A stretch of DNA of 64,000 nt from Rhodococcus sp. G-MC3 (GTDB lineage: Bacteria > Actinomycetota > Actinomycetes > Mycobacteriales > Mycobacteriaceae): assembly GCF_030063335.1 (NCBI RefSeq), contig NZ_JASISW010000003.1, positions 186,001-250,000 of the forward strand, in the 5' to 3' direction. The notes beneath the pieces are model-generated. The model was not told the DNA's origin and made no database searches. It was given only the letters and a program-made list of their open reading frames with translations. The first letter of the stretch is position 1; each line of letters begins with the position of its first letter. Below are positions 57,446 to 64,000 of this stretch, one piece after another. The position numbers were made by a program, and so were the translations under genes.

Positions 57446-58324
57446 ATGTTGGACCGCGTAGTAGTGACACTCGATGGCCAGGTTCACGATGTCGACGCGC
57501 CCCTGTTGCGTGCCGATGATCTCGCCGTGGTGAGAGGCGACGGGGTGTTCGAGACCATTCTCGTTCGAGGCGGGGCTCCGTGCGGCGTCGAGCTACACAT
57601 GGCCCGGCTGATGACGTCTGCGGCCGCACTCGACCTGCCCACTCCTGATCTCGACGCGTGGCGGTTGCTCGTCGGTTTGGCGGTCGACGAGTGGACGCGG
57701 ATTTCGAAGGACGAGGGTGCGTTGCGGCTGGTGCTCAGTCGTGGACGCGAGAGCGGCGGCGATCCGACGGGGTTCGCGACGGTGGGGCCGCTGCACGAGC
57801 GGGTGGCCAAGGCTCGTGCCGACGGTGTTGCGGCAATCACGCTCGCCCGCGGGTATTCGGTGGATTTCGCGGTCGACGCGCCGTGGCAGCTGATCGGAGC
57901 GAAGACGCTGTCCTACGCGACCAACATGGCTGCGTTGCGCCATGCGGCGCGCCAGGGTGCCGACGACGTGATCTACACCTCCAGTGAGGGAAAGGTGCTG
58001 GAAGGTCCGCGGTCCACTGTGTTGATCTCTCGCGGTAAGACCCTCATCACACCACCGGTGGAGCACGGGATCCTGGCGGGAACCACGGTCGACGCACTGT
58101 TCCAGGTCGCAGCAGACAAGGGATACACGTGCGAGAGGTCGGATGTTTTCCCAGCCGATCTCATTGCGGCGGATGGTGTTTGGCTCATCTCCAGTATCAC
58201 CCTCGCGGCACGAGTCGTCTCGCTCAACGGGGTCGTTCTCGGCACCCCTGACATCGCCGACGACATCACGGCGTTGGTGGATCTTGCTGTCGAAACAGTG
58301 GGAGACGAGGAGCCGGACGCTTGA
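57446..58324 (+). CDS. pabC: Class IV aminotransferase, probable aminodeoxychorismate lyase
   Basis: This 292-residue PLP enzyme has the fold-type IV layout: an early RGDGVFETI (substrate-loop arginine and glycine), the PLP-lysine segment AKTLSYATNMAALRHA near residue 155, EGKVLEGPRSTV near 190 and GTTVDALF near 220. PabC releases pyruvate from aminodeoxychorismate to give p-aminobenzoate for folate. A branched-chain or D-amino-acid aminotransferase is the alternative within the family. Synteny with Rv0812, next to the folate-binding ygfZ, favours PabC. A palindrome follows the stop. Confidence 0.8.
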   Translation: MLDRVVVTLDGQVHDVDAPLLRADDLAVVRGDGVFETILVRGGAPCGVELHMARLMTSAAALDLPTPDLDAWRLLVGLAVDEWTRISKDEGALRLVLSRGRESGGDPTGFATVGPLHERVAKARADGVAAITLARGYSVDFAVDAPWQLIGAKTLSYATNMAALRHAARQGADDVIYTSSEGKVLEGPRSTVLISRGKTLITPPVEHGILAGTTVDALFQVAADKGYTCERSDVFPADLIAADGVWLISSITLAARVVSLNGVVLGTPDIADDITALVDLAVETVGDEEPDA

Positions 58325-58325
58325 G

Positions 58326-58347
58326 CTACTACTACGCGTAGTAGTAG
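58326..58347. promoter_or_regulatory. Perfect 22-bp palindrome upstream of the cyd operon
   Basis: CTACTACTACG is followed directly by its exact reverse complement. It lies 82 bases upstream of the cydA ATG and just upstream of a plausible promoter (TTGTGC at 58372, TACCTT at 58394). Perfect dyads of this kind are typical binding sites for dimeric regulators. It does not resemble the Rex site used for cyd genes in Streptomyces. Confidence 0.6.
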
Positions 58348-58429
58348 TCTGAACTCGCTGCGGCGAAGCCGTTGTGCAGCGGTACGCTGCGGTTACCTTT
58401 GCCGCAGGCCGAAGAGTTCGGAGTAGCCC

Positions 58430-59884
58430 ATGGACACCTTGGACATCTCGAGATGGCAGTTCGGCATCACCACCGTCTACCACTTCATCCTCGTTCCATT
58501 GACGATCGGCCTTGCTCCCATCATCGCGGCGATGCAGACCATGTGGGTCATCACCAAGAAGGACTCCTGGTACCGGCTGACAAAATTTTTCGGAAAACTG
58601 TTTCTGATCAACTTCGCGCTCGGTGTCGCCACCGGAATCGTGCAGGAATTCCAATTCGGCATGAACTGGAGCGAGTACTCGCGGTTCGTCGGTGACGTCT
58701 TCGGTGCACCGCTGGCGCTCGAAGGACTGGTTGCGTTCTTCCTCGAGTCGACCTTCCTCGGCCTGTGGATCTTCGGTTGGGATCGACTCCCGAAACTTGT
58801 TCACCTGGCCACGATCTGGCTCGTTGCGATCGGCGTCAACGCCTCCGCGTACTTCATCATCGCCGCCAACTCCTGGATGCAGCATCCCGTCGGGGCGCGG
58901 TACAACCCTGACACCGGACGCGCCGAATTGACGAGCATCTGGGAGCTGCTGACCAACAACACGGCATTGGCCGCATTTCCGCATGCTGTCGCGGGCGCCT
59001 TCCTGACGGCGGGGACGTTCGTGGCAGGTATCTCGGGCTGGTGGATGGTGCGCGAAGCCCGTCAAAATCGAGACAAAGACTCGCGCAGCATGTTTCGGCC
59101 CGCTGCACGCCTGTCCTTCGTGGTGATGATTGTCGCCGGCGGGGCTCTGGCGATCACTGGCGACCTCCAGGGCAAGCTGATGTTCGAGCAGCAGCCGATG
59201 AAGATGGCGTCTGCTGAATCTTTGTGCGACACCGAGACAAGTGCCTCGTTCTCTCTGCTTACCGTCGGAACGCACAACAACTGCGAAAGCGTCACCCACC
59301 TCATTTCCATCCCCGGACTGACGTCGTTCCTTGCCGAGAACGACTTCGGCGCGACGGTGCAGGGCGTCAATCAGCTGCAGGCGCAATACGAGCAGCAGTT
59401 CGGCCCGGGAAACTACAGGCCCAACCTGTTCGTAACCTTCTGGGCATTCCGGATGATGATCGGCCTCGCTGCCGGATCCGCGCTGTTGGCCATCGCCGGA
59501 CTGTGGGTTACTCGTGGCGGCAGGGTGCCCGACCAAAAATGGTTCTCATGGCTCTCCATCGCCGCGATCCCGACGCCGTTCCTCGCCAACAGTGCAGGCT
59601 GGATCTTCACCGAGATGGGGCGTCAACCCTGGGTCGTTGCACCCAACCTGAGTGGCATCGACCAGATCAGACTCACCGTGGACCAAGGTGTGTCCGATCA
59701 CCCGGTGGGATTGGTCATCGCATCGCTGACAACGTTCACGCTGCTCTACGCGGCCCTCGGGTGCGTCTGGTTCTTCCTCATTCGCCGCTACGTCGTCGAA
59801 GGGCCGCTGGAACACGACGAACACCCGCATGATCCGGACTCCTCGGACGACGACGAGACCGCGCAACTGTCGTTCGCCTACTGA
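58430..59884 (+). CDS. cydA: Cytochrome bd ubiquinol/menaquinol oxidase subunit I
   Basis: CydA binds haems b558, b595 and d and oxidises quinol. The 484-residue protein has about nine helices. The N-terminal ISRWQFGITTVYHFILVP includes His19-region haem ligands, ALEGLVAFFLESTF carries the conserved glutamates, and the HPVG-ending periplasmic segment and GRQPWVV motif are present. The Q loop between helices appears short, as in non-enterobacterial enzymes. It heads a cydABDC operon and would serve respiration at low oxygen. Confidence 0.96.
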   Translation: MDTLDISRWQFGITTVYHFILVPLTIGLAPIIAAMQTMWVITKKDSWYRLTKFFGKLFLINFALGVATGIVQEFQFGMNWSEYSRFVGDVFGAPLALEGLVAFFLESTFLGLWIFGWDRLPKLVHLATIWLVAIGVNASAYFIIAANSWMQHPVGARYNPDTGRAELTSIWELLTNNTALAAFPHAVAGAFLTAGTFVAGISGWWMVREARQNRDKDSRSMFRPAARLSFVVMIVAGGALAITGDLQGKLMFEQQPMKMASAESLCDTETSASFSLLTVGTHNNCESVTHLISIPGLTSFLAENDFGATVQGVNQLQAQYEQQFGPGNYRPNLFVTFWAFRMMIGLAAGSALLAIAGLWVTRGGRVPDQKWFSWLSIAAIPTPFLANSAGWIFTEMGRQPWVVAPNLSGIDQIRLTVDQGVSDHPVGLVIASLTTFTLLYAALGCVWFFLIRRYVVEGPLEHDEHPHDPDSSDDDETAQLSFAY

Positions 59885-59895
59885 GGGAAGAGACC

Positions 59896-60936
59896 ATGGG
59901 ACTACAGGAATTCTGGTTCGTAGCCATCGCGGTTCTGTTCGTCGGCTACTTCGTGCTCGAAGGATTCGACTTCGGTGTCGGCATGCTCATGCCCGTATTC
60001 GGCAGGCATACGGACGCGGCGGTGGGGGAGAAGCGCCGACGGGCCGTCCTCAACACGATCGGCCCGGTGTGGGACGGCAACGAGGTATGGCTGATCACCG
60101 CAGGCGGAGCCCTGTTCGCGGCCTTCCCCGAGTGGTACGCGACCCTGTTCTCCGGCTTCTATCTGCCGTTGCTGCTCATCCTCGTCGCATTGATCGTGCG
60201 CATCTGCGCCATCGAATACCGCGGCAAGATCAACGATCCCGTGTGGCGACGGCGCTGTGATCTCGGCATCGGGATCGGCTCGTGGATCCCCGCCGTGTTG
60301 TGGGGGGTCGCGTTCGCAAACATCGTCAGCGGTGTGGCGATCGACGAGAACAAGAAGGTCACCGCCGGATTCTTCGACCTACTCGGGCCCTACGCGCTGC
60401 TCGGTGGTGCAACGACGGCGTTGGTGTTCGCGTTGCACGGGGCGGTGTTCATCGCACTCAAGACATCCGGTGACGTGCACGAGGATGCCGTGAGAATAGC
60501 GGCGCGGTTGTCGATTCCAGCTGTTGTCGTCGGCGGCGGATTCGCACTGTGGACTCAACTGGCGTACGGGAAGAGCTGGACGTGGATCATGGTCGGACTC
60601 GCGGCGGTGTCCTTGATTGCGGTTGTCCTGCTCACCGCCCGAGTGCGTGAGGGGTGGGCATTCGTCTTCACCACCATCGCTGTCATCGCCGTCGTCGTGC
60701 TGCTGTTCGGTTCACTGTTCCCCTACGTCATGCCCTCGACCACGGACGCGGCGTTCAGCCTCACCGTGGACAACGCGTCGTCGAGCCCATACACGCTGAA
60801 GGTCATGACCTGGGCCGCAGCATTCTCTGCACCTGTCGTTGTCTGTTATCAGGCGTGGACGTACTGGGTGTTCCGCAAACGGATCTCCACCGCGCACATC
60901 CCGGAGTCGATCGGATTGTCGCTCGGTCGCCCTTGA
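59896..60936 (+). CDS. cydB: Cytochrome bd oxidase subunit II
   Basis: CydB is the second integral subunit of cytochrome bd. The 346-residue protein has about nine helices and the family opening QEFWFVAIAVLFVGYFVLEG, with the FDFGVGML segment and GPVWDGNEVWLI. It follows cydA by 11 bases with a GGAAGAG site before the ATG. Its stop overlaps the cydD ATG by one base (TGATG). Confidence 0.96.
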   Translation: MGLQEFWFVAIAVLFVGYFVLEGFDFGVGMLMPVFGRHTDAAVGEKRRRAVLNTIGPVWDGNEVWLITAGGALFAAFPEWYATLFSGFYLPLLLILVALIVRICAIEYRGKINDPVWRRRCDLGIGIGSWIPAVLWGVAFANIVSGVAIDENKKVTAGFFDLLGPYALLGGATTALVFALHGAVFIALKTSGDVHEDAVRIAARLSIPAVVVGGGFALWTQLAYGKSWTWIMVGLAAVSLIAVVLLTARVREGWAFVFTTIAVIAVVVLLFGSLFPYVMPSTTDAAFSLTVDNASSSPYTLKVMTWAAAFSAPVVVCYQAWTYWVFRKRISTAHIPESIGLSLGRP

Positions 60937-62606
60937 TGACCACCACCGAGCGGCCCTCACGTGGCCCTGTCGATCCACGGCTGTGGCGCTATTCGCGGTC
61001 CACGCGAAAATATCTGGTTCTGACCGTCGTAGCGTCCCTCGTCGACACTGCGGGAATCATCGTCAGTGCGGTGATGATCGGAACGGTGCTGGCGGGTGTC
61101 ATCAGCACCGACGCTCGGACCATCGCGGACTGGGCGCCACAGCTGTGGATTCTGTCGGGCGCGATAGTGATTCGAACTTTCGCCACCTGGCTGCAGTCGC
61201 GGTACGGCCATCGTGCGGCATCGGAGATCGTCGAAGAAATAGAAAACGACGTCCTGAGTGCAGCATCGAGAATGGACCCCCGGTACCTCGATGCCGAACG
61301 TGACTCCCTCCAGACCGTCGTGACACTGGCGCTCGGTGGCCTTGCGCCGTATCTCACCGGGTACGTGCCCTCGCTCGTGCTCGCCGGAACACTGACGCCG
61401 CTGACCCTCGTGGTGATCTTCACTCAGGACCTCACTTCGGCGCTGATCATCTTGTTCACGTTGCCCCTCATCCCGATCTTCATGATCCTGATCGGCCTGC
61501 TCACCAAGGGCAGGGCTACGAGGACGCTCGAGTCGATGACGAGGCTGTCCGCCCAACTGCTCGATCTCCTGGCCGGACTCCCGACGCTTCGCGCGCTCGG
61601 GCGTGAGCGCGGGCCGGCAGCGAGGGTGCGAGCACTCGGTGAGGCGCATCGGGGGGCGACGATGCGCGCTTTGAAAATTGCGTTCCTGTCGTCGATGGTT
61701 CTCGAACTTCTTGCGACGCTGTGCGTAGCGCTCGTCGCGGTGAGCATCGGACTGCGGTTGGTGTTCGGCGACATGGCTCTGGAGGCGGGCATCATTGCTC
61801 TCGTACTCGCGCCCGAGGTGTACGTTCCTCTTCGCCGGGTGGGTGCCCAGTTCCACGCCGCGGAGGATGGAGTCGCCGCTGCGGACACAGCCTTCGGGGT
61901 GCTGGATCGGCGAGTGGAGGAACGGCCGGGCGTGCAGTCCGTCGATGCGGCAGGTGCGCGCATCGTGATGTCCGCGGTATCCGCCGATGCCAGAGGCGGG
62001 ATGGCTCCTCACCGGTTGTCGGCGGTGTTCGAGTCGGGTGCCGTCACCGTGCTGGCCGGCGTCAACGGCGCAGGCAAATCGACTGCGCTGCAAGTTCTCT
62101 TGGGGTTGACCATCCCCATCGAAGGAACCGTCACCGTCGCAGGTGTCGGACTTGGGGATATCGAGCAGTCGTCGTGGTGGCGTCAGGTGGCGTGGCTTCC
62201 CCAGCGTCCCGTACTCCTGCCGGGGACGTTGGCCGACAATCTCACGCTGACCGGCAAACGGCCGTCGGACCACGATCTCGACGAGATTTGTGCAGCAACG
62301 GGTTTCGACGAGGTGCTGCGCGAACTCCCACTCGGGTGGGATACCTTCGTCGGATCCGGTGGAGTCGGGTTGTCGCTCGGGCAGCTTCAGCGGCTCGCGC
62401 TGACCCGTGCACTGACGTCTGCGGCACCGGTCGTGCTGCTCGACGAACCCACAGCGCACCTCGACGAGCGTAGCGAGGCTCGTGTTCTCGACGCGATACG
62501 GGCGCTGGCGGCTCGGGGACGGACAGTCGTCGTGGTCGGGCACCGGCCCGCGGTCCTCGCTGCCGCCGACACCCTGGTGGAGGTAAGCGCGCATCATGTT
62601 CACTGA
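60936..62606 (+). CDS. cydD: Cytochrome bd assembly ABC exporter, CydD subunit
   Basis: CydDC is a heterodimeric exporter-fold ABC protein needed for cytochrome bd assembly, linked to haem or thiol handling in the periplasm. This 556-residue half has a membrane domain to about residue 320 and a nucleotide domain with Walker A GVNGAGKS near 373, LSLGQ in place of LSGGQ, and VLLDEPTAHLD. The ATG is coupled to cydB. The stop overlaps the cydC start by 11 bases. An in-frame extension upstream lies within cydB and is rejected. Confidence 0.93.
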   Translation: MTTTERPSRGPVDPRLWRYSRSTRKYLVLTVVASLVDTAGIIVSAVMIGTVLAGVISTDARTIADWAPQLWILSGAIVIRTFATWLQSRYGHRAASEIVEEIENDVLSAASRMDPRYLDAERDSLQTVVTLALGGLAPYLTGYVPSLVLAGTLTPLTLVVIFTQDLTSALIILFTLPLIPIFMILIGLLTKGRATRTLESMTRLSAQLLDLLAGLPTLRALGRERGPAARVRALGEAHRGATMRALKIAFLSSMVLELLATLCVALVAVSIGLRLVFGDMALEAGIIALVLAPEVYVPLRRVGAQFHAAEDGVAAADTAFGVLDRRVEERPGVQSVDAAGARIVMSAVSADARGGMAPHRLSAVFESGAVTVLAGVNGAGKSTALQVLLGLTIPIEGTVTVAGVGLGDIEQSSWWRQVAWLPQRPVLLPGTLADNLTLTGKRPSDHDLDEICAATGFDEVLRELPLGWDTFVGSGGVGLSLGQLQRLALTRALTSAAPVVLLDEPTAHLDERSEARVLDAIRALAARGRTVVVVGHRPAVLAAADTLVEVSAHHVH

Positions 62607-64000
62607 CCTGCGTCGTGCGCTCGGCCTGTTCGAACTGGCCCCATCGCGCATCCTGATGGCGGTAGCCGCAGGAGTCGCAACTCTGGGCAGTGCGCTGACC
62701 CTGGCTGCAGTGTCCGCGTGGCTGATCACGCGGGCGTGGCAGATGCCGCCTGTGCTCGATCTGACCGTCGCCGTCGTCGGCGTTCGTGCACTCGGCATAT
62801 CACGTGGGGTTTTCCGTTATCTCGAACGGCTTGCCACCCACGACACGGCGTTGCGGGGGATGGTCTCGGCGCGAACACGGTTGTACGAGAAGCTCGCCGA
62901 CGGCGATGCCGGTGCGACTGTGACGCTTCGCCGCGGCGATGTGTTGGCACGCGCGGGAGCCGACGTCGACGTACTCGGTGACGTAGTGATTCGGGCGATC
63001 GTCCCGATCTGCGTATCGGCCGTGATGATGGTGGCAGCGGTCGGACTGCTCGCGTTCATCTCGCCCACTGCAGCGTTGATCCTCGCTCTGGCACTCGTGG
63101 TGGCGGGAGTTCTCGCACCGGTTCTGGCGGCACGGTCGGCGTCGATCGCCGAATCCGAGGGCGCGAGCGCTCGCGCCGATTTCACCGAGGCAGCTGTACG
63201 GGCACTCGACCATGGAGCCGAGCTTCGGGTGGCGGGCAGGCTCGACGAGACGCTCGCCGAAGCGTCGGTGTCGAACCGTCTGTCGGTGCGGGCCAGGGAC
63301 CGCGCGGCAATTCCCGGTGCGTTCGCCGATGCGGCACTGCCGCTGTCGATCGGTGCGTCGGTGCTCGGGTCGCTTCTCGTCGGGACAGTGCTGTTCGGTC
63401 CTTCCGGAGGCGCTGCAGGCAGCATGACGCCGATGGCCTTGGCCATTCTCGTGCTCGTGCCGTTGGCAGCGTTCGAGGCAACGGCGCCTCTGCCCGGTGC
63501 GGCGGTCGCGCTGACGAAGGCACGTGTGTCTGCATCGCGCATCGTGGGTTTGTTGGACGAGAGCCAGTTCCGCGAGAAGCTGCGCTCCCGGGCACTCGGT
63601 CCGGTCGCCGGAGTGGGTCAACTAGAGGCTGGAAGCCGAATCGCTGTCGTCGGACCCAGCGGTGCGGGCAAAACGACCCTTCTCATGCAGCTGGCAGGCT
63701 TGATTCCGTCGGAGAAGCATCTGGACGGCGCACGATTCTTCGCCGAGGACGCGCACCTGTTCGACACGTCGATTCTCGAGAACCTGCGCGTGGCCCGCGG
63801 CGAAGTGGATGCCGACGAGGCCTTCGCCGCGCTGGAGGCCGTCGGGCTGGGGGAGTGGATCTCGGAACTGTCCGGCGGTATCGACACGAACTTGATCGGC
63901 GGTGCCCGCGCAGTCTCTGGCGGCCAGCGGCGACGTCTTCTGCTCGCCAGAGCGCTGGTGTCCGATGCGCCGGTTTTGTTGCTGGACGAGCCGACGGAAC
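62596..64000 (+). CDS. cydC: Cytochrome bd assembly ABC exporter, CydC subunit (partial)
   Basis: This is the second half of the CydDC exporter, cut by the right edge after the ABC signature and Walker B region; 468 codons are visible. The membrane domain runs to about residue 310. The nucleotide domain has Walker A GPSGAGKT near residue 352, signature SGGQRRRL and LLLDEPTE at the last bases. The ATG at 62596 overlaps cydD. With the partner's LSLGQ, the pair may have somewhat unequal ATP sites. Confidence 0.92.
   Translation, partial: MFTDLRRALGLFELAPSRILMAVAAGVATLGSALTLAAVSAWLITRAWQMPPVLDLTVAVVGVRALGISRGVFRYLERLATHDTALRGMVSARTRLYEKLADGDAGATVTLRRGDVLARAGADVDVLGDVVIRAIVPICVSAVMMVAAVGLLAFISPTAALILALALVVAGVLAPVLAARSASIAESEGASARADFTEAAVRALDHGAELRVAGRLDETLAEASVSNRLSVRARDRAAIPGAFADAALPLSIGASVLGSLLVGTVLFGPSGGAAGSMTPMALAILVLVPLAAFEATAPLPGAAVALTKARVSASRIVGLLDESQFREKLRSRALGPVAGVGQLEAGSRIAVVGPSGAGKTTLLMQLAGLIPSEKHLDGARFFAEDAHLFDTSILENLRVARGEVDADEAFAALEAVGLGEWISELSGGIDTNLIGGARAVSGGQRRRLLLARALVSDAPVLLLDEPTE

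Noticed and set aside
57593..59536. 647-codon antisense frame across pabC and cydA
   Set aside because: It would cross the intergenic palindrome and two firmly identified genes; the translation is typical of an antisense high-GC shadow.
60957..62798. 613-codon antisense frame over cydD
   Set aside because: Shadow of cydD/cydC; no domain, and no promoter or ribosome site.

Overview
The window is high-GC actinobacterial DNA, most likely from a Rhodococcus or a close relative in the Mycobacteriales. The evidence is the frequent GTG starts, the IdeR-type iron boxes, the heterobactin-like siderophore genes, and a purine-gene neighbourhood in the mycobacterial order: purC-ptrB, purS-purQ, purL, SCP-fold gene-purF-purM-DUF3073, ygfZ-pabC. 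The species cannot be fixed from the sequence alone.

Bases 1-26514 hold a mixed catecholate-hydroxamate siderophore locus, cut at the left edge. Two divergent transcription units start from a 130-bp region with two IdeR/DmdR1-like iron boxes. Leftward are dhbC and dhbA, which make 2,3-dihydroxybenzoate (DHB). Rightward are an ornithine N5-hydroxylase, an asymmetric heterodimeric ABC transporter, an isochorismatase without its carrier domain, the DHB-AMP ligase, a 4419-residue NRPS, a siderophore-binding lipoprotein, a freestanding aryl carrier protein, and two siderophore-interacting (SIP) reductases. One SIP is fused to a methyltransferase-like domain. The NRPS reads C-A-T-E-C-T-C-A-T-C-A-T-TE. 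Its A2 and A3 pocket residues closely match glycine and N5-hydroxyornithine codes, and A1 has an acidic pocket suited to a basic residue such as arginine. The predicted chain is DHB-D-(Arg-like)-Gly-hydroxyornithine, which is heterobactin-like. The extra A-less C-T pair is the main puzzle. A FetB-like permease gene follows.

Bases 27269-41609 carry a DHA2-type MFS exporter, purC and an oligopeptidase B gene in one translationally coupled pair, a CitA/CitB-type two-component system divergent from a DctA-type dicarboxylate carrier, a glutathione peroxidase, a DUF2334 deacetylase-like gene, a lipoprotein, a metallo-beta-lactamase-fold protein, purS-purQ, an M18 aminopeptidase and a nucleoside phosphorylase-like gene.

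Bases 41701-58324 carry purL, an integral-membrane alpha/beta hydrolase, a CPBP protease, an SCP-fold protein, purF, a four-gene oligopeptide ABC importer, purM, DUF3073, a MOSC protein, ygfZ and pabC. Bases 58430-64000 hold cydA-cydB-cydD-cydC, encoding cytochrome bd oxidase and its assembly exporter. cydC is cut by the right edge.

Genes are tightly packed; no gene-free gap reaches 200 bases. A family of roughly 46-48-bp palindromes sits immediately after several stop codons. No tRNA, rRNA, CRISPR array, insertion sequence or phage gene was recognised.
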